A DNA stretch of 64,000 nt, taken from assembly GCF_012849055.1 (NCBI RefSeq), contig NZ_CP051677.1, forward strand, positions 2,618,501 through 2,682,500. The letters are read 5' to 3'. The translations under genes and the position numbers were made by a program. Position 1 is the stretch's first letter. Each line of letters begins with the position of its first letter. The notes beneath the pieces are model-generated. The model saw only the letters and a list, made by a program, of their open reading frames with translations, was not told where the DNA came from and made no database searches. This document shows, piece after piece, positions 53,364-62,276 of the stretch. This DNA is from Spirosoma rhododendri (lineage in GTDB: Bacteria; Bacteroidota; Bacteroidia; Cytophagales; Spirosomataceae).

Positions 53364-54886
53364 TTACAATTCAAACGAAATCCCCTGCGCCAGTGGCATC
53401 GTCGTGCCGTAGTTGATAGTGTTGGTCTGGCGACGCATATACGCTTTCCACGCATCAGAGCCCGATTCGCGCCCACCGCCGGTTTCTTTTTCGCCACCAA
53501 ACGCACCCCCGATTTCGGCACCCGACGTACCGATGTTGACGTTGGCAATGCCGCAGTCGGAACCTGCCACCGACAGGAACCGCTCGGCTTCGCGCAGGTT
53601 CAGCGTAAAAATGGCAGACGATAAGCCCTGCGGTACGGCGTTTTGCTGCGCAATGGCGTCGTCGAGCGTCGTGTAGCGGAGTAGATACAGGATAGGGGCG
53701 AAGGTTTCGTGCTGCACAATGGCCCAGTCGTTCTGCGCTTCGGCGATGCACGGCTTCACGTAACAGCCCGACGTAAAGCCCGGACCGTCGAGTATGCCCG
53801 GCTCCACCACAAACCGACCACCCGCCTGCTGAACGGCGTCGATGGCTTGCTGATAACCCCGCACGGCGTCGGTGTCGATCAGTGGGCCCACGTGAAACGA
53901 CTCGTCGAGCGGATTACCGATACGCAGTTGCGCGTACGCGTTCGCCAGCCGATTTTTTACATCGTCGTAGATACTGTCCTGCACGATGATTCGGCGGGTG
54001 GTGGTGCATCGCTGCCCGGCTGTGCCGACCGCCCCAAACACAATAGCCGGAATGGCCAGGTCGAGGTCGGCATGTTCGGTGACGATAATGGCGTTGTTAC
54101 CACCCAGTTCGAGCAGGCTTTTCCCCAGCCGACTCGCCACCGCCGTCGCCACCGCCCGGCCCATGCGGGTGCTGCCCGTGGCAGAAAGGAGCGCAATGCG
54201 CGGGTCGTGCGCCAGCCATTCGCCCGCCACCTGCCCCCGGTAATCAGGCACGATACACCCTCCGGTACGTCGTTGTTGCGCAGCACGTCGCTGATGATCT
54301 GCTGGCAGGTGAGGGCCGTGAGGGGCGTTTTCTCCGACGGTTTCCAGACGCAGACATTCCCGCAGACCCAGGCAATCATCGCGTTCCAGGCCCAGACAGC
54401 TACCGGAAAGTTAAACGCCGAAATAATCCCGACGACACCCAGCGGATGCCACTGCTCCAGCATCCGGTGCGCCGGTCGTTCGGAGTGCATCGACAGCCCG
54501 TATAGCTGCCGTGACTGCCCCACGGCGAAGTCGCAGATATCGATGATTTCCTGCACTTCGCCCAACCCCTCCTGCAACGACTTGCCCATTTCGTAACTGA
54601 CCAGTGTACCCAGTTCACGCTTGTAACGCCGGAACTGCTCACCCATCTGCCGGACAATTTCGCCCCGGCGTGGGGCCGGTACCAGCCGCCATTCGGTCAG
54701 TGCGGCCTGTGCTGTTTCAACTACGCGGTCGTAGTCAGCGCGGGTGGAGGGGTGAACCCGGGCGATGAGTTGCCCATCGGCGGGGGAGTACGAATCAATC
54801 GTTTTCTCGGTCGAACTCCAGAACTGCTGCCCCGTGCTGGTGCCGGGCTTGACGTGTTGAGTCGGTAAGGGAAGGATGGTCTGCAT
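53364..54886 (-). pseudogene. Aldehyde dehydrogenase, ALDH7 (antiquitin/AmaB) type, one-base frameshift
   Basis: About 507 residues from ATG 54886 (MQTILPLPTQHVKPGTSTGQ). N-terminal NAD-binding part: [20 protein letters not shown] and [15 protein letters not shown]. The frame breaks after GVSCLITGG. One more G in the run (C run at 54234-54238 on the plus strand) gives [17 protein letters not shown] and joins the rest: Glu in [13 protein letters not shown] (about 262) and catalytic Cys in [13 protein letters not shown] (about 294). Homologues oxidise alpha-aminoadipic semialdehyde in lysine breakdown. The promoter TAGCTTTG is at 54917-54924 (minus). Its 3' end converges with the GH30 gene, 12 bases away. 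Confidence 0.9.
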
Positions 54887-54916
54887 ACAAACAAAACGGG
54901 TTTGCTGATTACCTAA

Positions 54917-54924
54917 CAAAGCTA
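54917..54924 (-). promoter_or_regulatory. -7 promoter element of the ALDH7 gene
   Basis: TAGCTTTG on the minus strand, a full TAnnTTTG match, 30 bases before ATG 54886. The leader would be about 25 bases. Confidence 0.5.
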
Positions 54925-55021
54925 TCGGCCCGTCGGTAAACAACGTGTAGTTGCTAAAACTTTTCGGAATAACGCGGGTTCATACTGGCATATTCAGTAA
55001 ACCAGATTAACCTATCCTGTT

Positions 55022-55375
55022 ATGAAAACCAGTATGCATATCGCACTGAGTCTGCTGATTGTTTCGGCCGTACCAGCGCTGTCGTTTGATCGGAAACCCA
55101 GCCCGGGTCATAATGTTGTAGCAGCCGATACCATGCCCAAATCGGCGCGAAAAGGCGGAAAGATGATGTCGAAAAAACGGGGTACGTCCAAAGTATCGAG
55201 CCGGGTGGAGGAAGAGCGTTACCGCAACGCAGCCACCGACGACGGCACGGCCATCAACAACAGTAACGTTACGAATTACAATTCCGACGCCGTGACGAAC
55301 GCTCCGACGGGCGTGGGTAGTGCAGCCGCAGGTCCGGCAGCGACGCCGAAGCCCAAAAAACGGGGTAACCGCTAG
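55022..55375 (+). CDS. Small exported basic protein, unknown function
   Basis: 117 residues. Signal peptide MKTSMHIALSLLIVSAVPALS. The mature part is basic and low-complexity: SARKGGKMMSKKRGTSKVSS, an Asn/Thr-rich middle (NNSNVTNYNSDAVTN) and a Pro/Lys end (AATPKPKKRGNR). The composition predicts disorder and binding to anionic polymers. It is followed by a hairpin that may be its terminator. Divergent from the ALDH7 gene. No family recognised. Confidence 0.65.
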   Translation: MKTSMHIALSLLIVSAVPALSFDRKPSPGHNVVAADTMPKSARKGGKMMSKKRGTSKVSSRVEEERYRNAATDDGTAINNSNVTNYNSDAVTNAPTGVGSAAAGPAATPKPKKRGNR

Positions 55376-55706
55376 GGTAATCCCCGCCTGACGGGTGTAA
55401 TCACCAATGGGCTGTCGGTCGGGCAGTGATTATTGCATGGGCACGACTTGCCTCGCAATAGTCACTGCCTCTCGATGTTTAGGCAATCTGGTGTTTTATG
55501 CTTTAGTTTGATGCCTGTTGGTAACGGTATGGAGCAACGCACGGGTGATAGGCTCGTCTATAGACGTTGTTTACTCAGCGAAAATATTGTTAACCAAAAA
55601 GGATACATTTACCCCGACGGGCTTTATAATTGGATTAGCATTTGATTAAAATGCTACTCTGTTCCTGTAAAATTCATCTCCAATTGGTGCGTATAATTAC
55701 CTCCTT
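55376..55706. other. Intergenic region before the ECF sigma gene
   Basis: 331 bases with the hairpin at 55422-55469 and, near 55610-55700, an AT-rich stretch that probably holds the sigma-factor promoter. A 70-codon open frame at 55433-55645 has no coding character. Confidence 0.5.
55422..55469 (+). terminator. Hairpin after the small basic-protein gene
   Basis: GGCAGTGATTATTGC (55422-55436) pairs with GCAATAGTCACTGCC (55455-55469) except for one mismatch that would be a G-U pair; 18-base loop; no T-run. A terminator role is inferred from position. Confidence 0.5.
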
Positions 55707-56267
55707 GTGAAACGTCAATCATCCCTGGTCTCGGAAAGTGTCCTGATCGAGAAGTTGGTCCAGCGCGATCAGAAGGCATTCCACTGGCTATACGATCAGT
55801 ATTCGCCTGCGCTTTACGGTGTTGTGTTGCGGATTGTGCGCGAAGAAGAGCATGCTCAGGATCTGGTGCAGGACATCTTCGTCAAAATCTGGAAAAATCT
55901 TGATGCCTACGACCCCAGCAAGGGTCGCCTGTTTACCTGGATGCTGAACGTAGCCCGCAACACGGCAATCGACGCGTTGCGCGCACAAAAATCGCAGCCT
56001 TCTTCAGCCAACGCAATCCGTACAGATGAAGAAAACGTACATGTAGTTGATCGGCAGCATAATACCCAGCAACCTAACCCCGAGCATATCGGCATACAGG
56101 ATGTGGTCAGCCAGCTCAGGCCCGACCGTCGACAGTTGATCGACCTGGTGTATTTTGGTGGCTACACCCACGAAGAAGCGGCCGATGAACTAAATCTGCC
56201 TCTCGGTACGGTCAAGACCCGTATTCGCGCGGCTTTACAGGAACTGAAACAATTGTTTAAGTCATGA
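55707..56267 (+). CDS. ECF RNA polymerase sigma factor
   Basis: 186 residues from a GTG start (codons for MKRQSSLVSESVLIEKLVQR). Region 2 includes QKAFHWLYDQYSPALYGVVL and DLVQDIFVKIWKNLDAYDPS, region 2.4 MLNVARNTAIDALRAQ; region 4 has YFGGYTHEEAADELNLPLGTVKTRI, the helix-turn-helix. It belongs to the sigma-70 ECF type commonly paired with RskA-type anti-sigma factors. The next gene overlaps by ATGA and encodes the membrane anti-sigma factor. The regulon is unknown; the adjacent exported MsrB suggests envelope oxidative stress. Confidence 0.95.
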   Translation: MKRQSSLVSESVLIEKLVQRDQKAFHWLYDQYSPALYGVVLRIVREEEHAQDLVQDIFVKIWKNLDAYDPSKGRLFTWMLNVARNTAIDALRAQKSQPSSANAIRTDEENVHVVDRQHNTQQPNPEHIGIQDVVSQLRPDRRQLIDLVYFGGYTHEEAADELNLPLGTVKTRIRAALQELKQLFKS

Positions 56268-57097
56268 ACGTAGAAGAGTACATAGCTTCAGGCATTCTGG
56301 ACTCATACGCAGTCGGCGCGGTTAGCGATCAGGAACTGCGGGAGGTTAACTGTCTGGCGTCTATATACCCCGAAATTAGGCACGAGCTCGACGAGCTGAT
56401 GCTATCGGTGGAGAACTACGCCCTGCTGCACAGTATAGAACCACCAACTGGCCTGCGGGACCGGATTGCTAGTCAATTGACGTTTGAGGAAGCCGACGAT
56501 AATAACACAATCGTCCGGCCGCTACCCCTTGACCGGGAAGCGCCCGTTGCCGCCACACAACCATATACGTACAAAACGACCTGGATGGTAGCGGCTGCGG
56601 CTGCGCTGCTGGTCCTGTTTTTTTCGTATTTCCTGATCACCCAGCTTCAGTCGAACCAGAAAGCGATGGCCTCACTGCGGGAAGCCAACGAATCGATGCA
56701 GAATGAACTGAAGCAGACGCGTACCAGTCAACAGCAAACCGAGCAGACGCTTGCCATGTTGCGGCAGCCCGGCACCCGCACGCTGGAACTGCGTGGCAAC
56801 GACAAATCACCCAAGGGCGATATCCTGGTGTTCTGGAATCCCGGCACCAAGCAGGTGGCCGTCGAAGTAAAATCGCTGCCTGCCTTACCCGCCGACAAGC
56901 AGTATCAGCTGTGGTCGCTGGTTAACGGTAAGCCGATTGATGCTGGCGTGTTTGATGGTAATCTAGACGGTACGGCCCTTCAGAAACTGAACCGGGCTAT
57001 TGCCGAAGCCGATGCGTTTGCCGTTACGGTAGAGAAACGCGGAGGAAGCCCAACGCCCTCGATGGAGACACTGCTGGCGATGTCACCTACTGCCTAG
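56264..57097 (+). CDS. RskA-type membrane anti-sigma factor
   Basis: 277 residues. The N-terminal cytosolic part (ILDSYAVGAVSDQELREVNC, about 10-85) should clamp the sigma factor. One transmembrane helix follows (TTWMVAAAAALLVLFFSYFL, about 105-125), then a coiled coil rich in Gln, Glu and Lys (QKAMASLREANESMQNELKQ). The C-terminal domain (RTLELRGNDKSPKGDILVFW, QYQLWSLVNGKPIDAGVFDG) is the RskA C-terminal fold on the outside. It lacks the HxxxCxxC zinc motif. The start overlaps the sigma gene (ATGA), so the pair is coupled. Confidence 0.93.
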   Translation: MNVEEYIASGILDSYAVGAVSDQELREVNCLASIYPEIRHELDELMLSVENYALLHSIEPPTGLRDRIASQLTFEEADDNNTIVRPLPLDREAPVAATQPYTYKTTWMVAAAAALLVLFFSYFLITQLQSNQKAMASLREANESMQNELKQTRTSQQQTEQTLAMLRQPGTRTLELRGNDKSPKGDILVFWNPGTKQVAVEVKSLPALPADKQYQLWSLVNGKPIDAGVFDGNLDGTALQKLNRAIAEADAFAVTVEKRGGSPTPSMETLLAMSPTA

Positions 57098-57184
57098 CAA
57101 TGGGAACGCAGCCCCACAATTTTACGTTTTACTTACGAAGCCCGGCCACTCGCCGGGCTTCTGACAATACCTACTGAACGAACT

Positions 57185-57700
57185 ATGAAAAAGACACCCC
57201 TATCGAAACTGTACGCTGGCCTGCTGGCTGGTATCCTGCTGATTCCCAGTCTGTCGAATGCCGCTGGAGATCCACTAAAAAAGACGATCAGCGATACATC
57301 GCCGGGTGGCCGTCGGGTGGTGAAGACCAACGCCGAGTGGAAGAAAACACTCACGGCTGAGCAGTACTATATCTTGCGCGAACACGGTACGGAGCGTGCC
57401 TTCACCAGCCCACTCAACGACATCCACGAGCACGGCACGTTTGTGTGTGCTGCCTGCAAAAACCCGCTGTTCGTGTCGGATACGAAGTTTGATTCGGGAA
57501 CAGGCTGGCCGAGTTTTTATAAGCCCATCGCGAAAGATGCGGTGAAAGAGAAAGTCGATAAGTCGTATGGCATGGCGCGGACCGAAATTCTGTGCAGCGT
57601 GTGCGATGGTCACCTCGGTCACGTGTTCGATGACGGCCCTAAGCCAACCGGCCTGCGCTATTGCATGAACGGAGCCGCCATGTTGTTTGACAAAAAATAA
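57185..57700 (+). CDS. msrB: Exported peptide-methionine (R)-S-oxide reductase
   Basis: 171 residues. Signal peptide [21 protein letters not shown](SLSNAA) precedes the MsrB domain (about 45-171). Zinc-binding cysteines are in [11 protein letters not shown] and [32 protein letters not shown] is conserved, and the catalytic Cys is in [11 protein letters not shown]. It repairs methionine-R-sulfoxide in exported proteins, so it serves as an envelope oxidative-stress defence. It lies 87 bases downstream of the sigma/anti-sigma pair on the same strand, so it may be part of their operon or regulon. A strong terminator follows. Confidence 0.95.
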   Translation: MKKTPLSKLYAGLLAGILLIPSLSNAAGDPLKKTISDTSPGGRRVVKTNAEWKKTLTAEQYYILREHGTERAFTSPLNDIHEHGTFVCAACKNPLFVSDTKFDSGTGWPSFYKPIAKDAVKEKVDKSYGMARTEILCSVCDGHLGHVFDDGPKPTGLRYCMNGAAMLFDKK

Positions 57701-57713
57701 GAGACACTTCGCA

Positions 57714-57749
57714 CGAAACAGCCGACCCCGCCAAGGGTCGGCTGTTTCG
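57714..57749 (+). terminator. Intrinsic terminator after msrB
   Basis: CGAAACAGCCGACCC (57714-57728) pairs perfectly with GGGTCGGCTGTTTCG (57735-57749) around CGCCAA, and runs into TTTTA. Confidence 0.9.
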
Positions 57750-57823
57750 TTTTATGGCTGGGTGGCCGTTGGGGCGGCCGGTGAATCGGATGGGCGGTAT
57801 GCGCGAGATGGGCCGAAATACGT

Positions 57824-57831
57824 TATATTTG
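57824..57831 (+). promoter_or_regulatory. -7 promoter element for the PBP1 gene
   Basis: TATATTTG, a full TAnnTTTG match, about 79 bases before ATG 57910. The leader would be about 70 bases. Confidence 0.5.
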
Positions 57832-57909
57832 AGACCCCGCCAGTACGTAAATACAACCTTCGGGGGACTCAGGAAACCCTGAACCAACCTCTTATTCGCA
57901 ACTAATCGC

Positions 57910-60498
57910 ATGAGTGAAGATAGGAAGCGATTCCGCGCTGTCAGGCACGCCTTTGGCACGTTCCGGCAGCGAATTCGACGGCGCCGGGCGCAGCTTGGTG
58001 ATGTCAGACGCGGAGTCGGCCGACACATTTACCGGCAAACGGCCCGCGTAGCCGGTGAAGAACGCGTCAGTGCCTGGTCTGAAAGCTATTACGAGTACCG
58101 CGACCGCCTGCGTTCGTTTGTTCACCGCTACGTCGACCCCAATAGCTGGTATTATCCGTATTTGAAAAACGGCACCCGCTTCGCGATGATCGGGGCATTG
58201 CTGCTCGGGCTGTACGTCTTCGTAATCAATTACAACTTCCTGTACCTCACCGGCCCGATGCCGAGCGTGGAGGAACTGAAAAATCCGAAGCTCAATCAGG
58301 CGTCGGAGATCTACTCGCAGGACGGGGTGATGATCGGGAAGTTCTACGCCGAAAACCGCACGCCCATCAAGTTCGAAAACATTCCGAAACCGCTCATCAG
58401 CGCGCTCGTCGCGACGGAAGACGTGCGGTTCTTCTCGCACGGCGGTATCGACCCCCGGGCCATTGGTCGGGCTGTGCTGAGCCTGGGGCGCGATGGCGGT
58501 GGGTCGACGATTACGCAACAGCTGGCCAAGAACCTGTTCAAGACCCGGCGGAAGCAGGATACCGGTCTGCTGACCCGTATTCCGGTGGTCCGGACGATCG
58601 TTTACAAGTCGAAGGAATGGCTAATGGCGTTGAAGCTGGAGCGTAATTTCTCGAAAAACGAAATCCTGACCTATTACTTCAATACGGTTGACTTTGGCAG
58701 TAACTCATTCGGGTTGAAAACAGCCGCCCGTACGTTTTTCGACAAAGAGCCCGACAGCCTGAACGTGCAGGAAGGGGCTGTGCTGGTTGGTTTGCAGAAA
58801 GCAACGACGGCCTATAACCCGCTGAAAAACCCCAAACGGTCGAAAGATCGGCGGAATATCGTGCTGGCCCAGATGGCGAAGTACAAGTTCCTGACTAAAA
58901 ATCAGGCCGATTCGATCAGTGCCCTGCCGCTGGTAACTGACTTTACACCCGAAAATCCGTACTCCGGCCCGGCCAGTTACCTCAAGAACGCGGTGCAGGA
59001 TTTTGTGAAGAAGTGGGGCGACGAGAACGGCTACGATCTCTACACCGATGGGTTGCGCATCGTAACGACCATCGATTCACGCATGCAGACCTACGCCGAG
59101 AGCGCCACATCGGAAAAGATGAAGAAGCTCCAGCAGGCGTTCAATGATCACTGGGGCGACGAAAATCCGTGGACCGACGAAGACGGCAACGAACTGCCCG
59201 GCTTTATTGATTCCGTAGCCCGCCGGACCGAGCGTTACAAATCGCTGAGCCGTCGTTTCATGCCGCTGTACCCCGATTCGATCATGTACTACATGAAGAA
59301 TAAAAAGTACAAGATGCGGGTGTTCAGCTGGAATAATAAGCGCGGCTACGACTCAACCGAGATGACGCCGTACGACTCCATTGCTTACTACAAGCATTTT
59401 CTACAGGCGGGCATGGTGGCCATGGACCCGCACACGGGCTACATCCGGGCATGGGTCGGTGGGCTGGACTACGATTATTTCAAGTACGACCACGTCAAAC
59501 AGGGCAAGCGGCAGCCGGGATCGACCTTTAAGCCGTTTGTGTACACCACCGCCATCGACGACACGCTCAGCAACATGAGCCCCTGCGACCGGATTACCGA
59601 CAAACCGTTCCGCAAGGATTACCGCGAAAACGGCGAGGATAAAGTGTGGGAACCCCGCAACTCGACGGGCTACTATACCTATTCGAGTATGACGCTGCGT
59701 CGGGCAATGGCCCGGTCGGTCAACTCGATCACGGCTGAACTGACCGATCGGGTAGGGCCGGAGCGGGTGGCCGAATACGCGCATCGGATGGGCATAAAAA
59801 GCCGGCTCGACGCTGTGCCGTCGATCGGGCTTGGCTCGTCGGACGTGTCGCTTTACGAACTGGTGGGCGCTTACTGCACATTCGTTAACGACGGTGAAGC
59901 CACCGACCCGATCATTGTGCAGCGGATCGAAGACCGGGATGGTAAAGAGATTCAGACCTTTACAGCGACGACCCGACGCGCAATCAGCCCTGAGTCGGCC
60001 TTCCTGATGCGCTACATGCTACAGGGTGGTTTGCAGGAGTCAGGTGGTACGTCGCAGAGTTTGTGGCAATACGATCTGTTCAAAAATCGTAACGAGATTG
60101 GGGCTAAAACGGGTACGACGTCCAATAACTCCGACGGCTGGTTTGTCGCTGTGTCGAACAATCTGGTGGTGGGGGCCTGGGTCGGCGGTGACGATCGCAG
60201 CATTCACTTCCGATCGACCGATCTGGGCGAAGGAGCCCGAACGGCCCTGCCAATCGTTGGTACGTTTCTCCAGAAAGTCTACGCCGATCCGAAGTTCAAA
60301 CCGTTACAGGGGCCATTTCCGAAGCCGACATTTGCGGTGACGAAAGAGTACGAAGGATGTAGCTACCCGGATGATGAGGAAGAATCGGACGAATCTGATT
60401 CGACGAGTACGAATAGCGAAGCCACGGATTCAACCTTTATTCAGACTGCCCCGCCTACCGAGCCGACTACCCCGCCCGATACGACGGGTAACCGATAG
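57910..60498 (+). CDS. Class A (PBP1) penicillin-binding protein
   Basis: 862 residues. A charged cytoplasmic head is followed by one transmembrane helix (MIGALLLGLYVFVINYNFLY, about 95-115). The glycosyltransferase GT51 domain has VATEDVRFFSHGGIDPRAIG with the catalytic Glu near residue 170, GGGSTITQQLAKNLFKTRRK and LERNFSKNEILTYYFNTVDF. The transpeptidase domain has the SxxK Ser in RQPGSTFKPFVYTTAID (about 537), SxN in RSVNS and GAKTGTTSNNSDGW (about 731). A Ser/Asp/Pro-rich tail ends the protein. It polymerises and cross-links peptidoglycan. Size and order match the mrcA/ponA type; I did not assign a name. Confidence 0.96.
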   Translation: MSEDRKRFRAVRHAFGTFRQRIRRRRAQLGDVRRGVGRHIYRQTARVAGEERVSAWSESYYEYRDRLRSFVHRYVDPNSWYYPYLKNGTRFAMIGALLLGLYVFVINYNFLYLTGPMPSVEELKNPKLNQASEIYSQDGVMIGKFYAENRTPIKFENIPKPLISALVATEDVRFFSHGGIDPRAIGRAVLSLGRDGGGSTITQQLAKNLFKTRRKQDTGLLTRIPVVRTIVYKSKEWLMALKLERNFSKNEILTYYFNTVDFGSNSFGLKTAARTFFDKEPDSLNVQEGAVLVGLQKATTAYNPLKNPKRSKDRRNIVLAQMAKYKFLTKNQADSISALPLVTDFTPENPYSGPASYLKNAVQDFVKKWGDENGYDLYTDGLRIVTTIDSRMQTYAESATSEKMKKLQQAFNDHWGDENPWTDEDGNELPGFIDSVARRTERYKSLSRRFMPLYPDSIMYYMKNKKYKMRVFSWNNKRGYDSTEMTPYDSIAYYKHFLQAGMVAMDPHTGYIRAWVGGLDYDYFKYDHVKQGKRQPGSTFKPFVYTTAIDDTLSNMSPCDRITDKPFRKDYRENGEDKVWEPRNSTGYYTYSSMTLRRAMARSVNSITAELTDRVGPERVAEYAHRMGIKSRLDAVPSIGLGSSDVSLYELVGAYCTFVNDGEATDPIIVQRIEDRDGKEIQTFTATTRRAISPESAFLMRYMLQGGLQESGGTSQSLWQYDLFKNRNEIGAKTGTTSNNSDGWFVAVSNNLVVGAWVGGDDRSIHFRSTDLGEGARTALPIVGTFLQKVYADPKFKPLQGPFPKPTFAVTKEYEGCSYPDDEEESDESDSTSTNSEATDSTFIQTAPPTEPTTPPDTTGNR

Positions 60499-60499
60499 T

Positions 60500-60531
60500 A
60501 CACGTTGACCCGCTCAGGCGGGTCAACGTGT
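60500..60531 (+). terminator. Hairpin terminator after PBP1 gene
   Basis: ACACGTTGACCCGC (60500-60513) pairs perfectly with GCGGGTCAACGTGT (60518-60531), loop TCAG, then TTAT. It begins 2 bases after the stop. Confidence 0.82.
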
Positions 60532-60664
60532 TTATGGCGCGGTTCATCTGGTTTGTAAAAAGGGAACGTGCTTGTTTTATGTGGCATTTGGGTCTATGTT
60601 GCGTCGTTTATTTGGCTTACGGCCTATTTAGCCATACATTGTATTTTATTGTCTTAGCTAACCT

Positions 60665-62152
60665 ATGCAGTCGCAGTCGCAATCGCTCAACGGCATGAAT
60701 CAGTCGCAGAGCCAGAAGCCCACCAATTTTAGTTTTTCCGACTACCGCACCGAGGATTTTTTTGATGAAATGTTCGTCGATGAAACGCAGGTACGTTCGG
60801 GCTACGCGCCGTTCCAGCAACGCGTCGAACAGCTGACCTGCGAAGACATGGTGAGCCGGCAACATGCTGCCGAGCGATCGCTGATGAGCATGGGTATCAC
60901 GTTCAATGTGTACTCGGAAGGCGAGGGTACTGAGCGGATTATGCCCATCGACATTATCCCGCGCGTGATCGAATCGGCCGAGTGGGATCGGCTGGAAGCA
61001 GGACTCATTCAGCGGATCAAGGCGCTGAATATGTTTCTCGACGACGTATATAACGATCAGCGGATTCTGAACGACGGCGTGGTACCCCGCGATCTGATCG
61101 AGTCGAGTAAGTCATTCCTGCCCGTCTGCATGGGGGTTCATCCGCCGAAAGGCATTTGGTGTCACATTACCGGTACCGACCTGATCCGGGGTGAAGACGG
61201 GCAGTTCATGGTGCTGGAAGATAACCTGCGCTGTCCGTCGGGCGTGTCGTACATGCTCGAAAACCGCGAACTGACCAAGCAGACGTTCCCGGAAGTGCTG
61301 GCAAAAACCGGCGTTCGGCCCGTATCCGACTACCCGACGCGGTTGCTGCAAATGCTTCAGTTCATTGCCGACCGGCCCAACCCGACGGTGGTCGTGCTGA
61401 CACCGGGCATTTACAACTCGGCTTACTTCGAGCATTCATACCTCGCCCAGCAAATGGGTGTTGAACTGGTCGAAGCACGGGATCTGGTCGTGTCGGGTGG
61501 TTACGTGAAGATGCGAACCACGAAAGGTTTCCAGATTGTCGACGTCATTTACCGGCGCATCGACGATACCTTCCTCGACCCGGAAGCGTTCAACCCCGAC
61601 TCGATGATTGGGGTACCGGGTATTTTCGAGATTTACAAAAAAGGCCGTGTCGCACTCGCCAACGCCCCCGGAACCGGCGTTGGCGACGATAAAGTAATTT
61701 ATGCGTACGTGCCCCGCATCATCGAGTACTACCTCAACGAAGAGCCGATTATCCCGAACGTACGGACCTACATCTGCCGCGAAGAGGAAGACTGTCAGTA
61801 CGTGCTCGACAACATTGAGCAACTGGTCGTGAAAGAAGCCAACGAAGCGGGCGGCTACGGGATGCTGATCGGGCCGAAAGCCGACAAAGAAGAGCACGAA
61901 CTGTTCCGGCAGAAGATCCGCGAAAACCCGCGCAACTACATCGCCCAGCCGACGATTTCGCTTTCGCGGGTGCCCTGCCTGGTTGGCGACCGGGCGGAGG
62001 GGCGTCACGTCGACCTGCGTCCGTACATTCTCTACGGCGATGGTGTCAACGTAATTCCCGGCGGTCTGACGCGCGTTGCCCTCCGCAAAGGCTCCCTCGT
62101 GGTCAACTCCTCGCAGGGTGGTGGCGGCAAGGATACGTGGGTGTTGTATTAA
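60665..62152 (+). CDS. Circularly permuted type 2 ATP-grasp protein (COG2308/DUF404-DUF407)
   Basis: 495 residues, no signal peptide. The start is [20 protein letters not shown], a Gln/Ser-rich leader. Marks of the family include [80 protein letters not shown] and [20 protein letters not shown] with [20 protein letters not shown] at the end. The family is proposed to form amide bonds and is usually clustered with an alpha-E protein (COG2307) and a transglutaminase. Neither partner lies here downstream, where a GT2 gene follows. Function is undetermined. Confidence 0.9.
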   Translation: MQSQSQSLNGMNQSQSQKPTNFSFSDYRTEDFFDEMFVDETQVRSGYAPFQQRVEQLTCEDMVSRQHAAERSLMSMGITFNVYSEGEGTERIMPIDIIPRVIESAEWDRLEAGLIQRIKALNMFLDDVYNDQRILNDGVVPRDLIESSKSFLPVCMGVHPPKGIWCHITGTDLIRGEDGQFMVLEDNLRCPSGVSYMLENRELTKQTFPEVLAKTGVRPVSDYPTRLLQMLQFIADRPNPTVVVLTPGIYNSAYFEHSYLAQQMGVELVEARDLVVSGGYVKMRTTKGFQIVDVIYRRIDDTFLDPEAFNPDSMIGVPGIFEIYKKGRVALANAPGTGVGDDKVIYAYVPRIIEYYLNEEPIIPNVRTYICREEEDCQYVLDNIEQLVVKEANEAGGYGMLIGPKADKEEHELFRQKIRENPRNYIAQPTISLSRVPCLVGDRAEGRHVDLRPYILYGDGVNVIPGGLTRVALRKGSLVVNSSQGGGGKDTWVLY

Positions 62153-62246
62153 GTTTGAGGTTTACTGTTTAACGTTTAAGGTTGCTATCGCGGTGAAAAG
62201 ATTGACTGCGGCAGCAACCTTAAACGTTAAACAGTAAACCTTAAAC
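62153..62246. repeat. Long inverted repeat, GCGATAGC-loop family, copy 3
   Basis: 33-base arms 62153-62185 and 62214-62246 with one mismatch, 28-base loop. The left arm starts directly after the ATP-grasp stop. The loop begins GCTATCGC (62184-62191), the complement of GCGATAGC in copies 1 and 2. The arm sequence (GTTTACTGTTTAACGTTTAA) is related to the element at 48554-48631. Confidence 0.8.
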
Positions 62247-62276
62247 TATCTTTACCGCCGACCAACCCTGCCTGCT

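Noticed and set aside
55433..55645. 70-codon open frame before the sigma-factor gene
   Set aside because: It overlaps the hairpin at 55422-55469, has no family resemblance or signal peptide, and its residue mix is unlike nearby genes.
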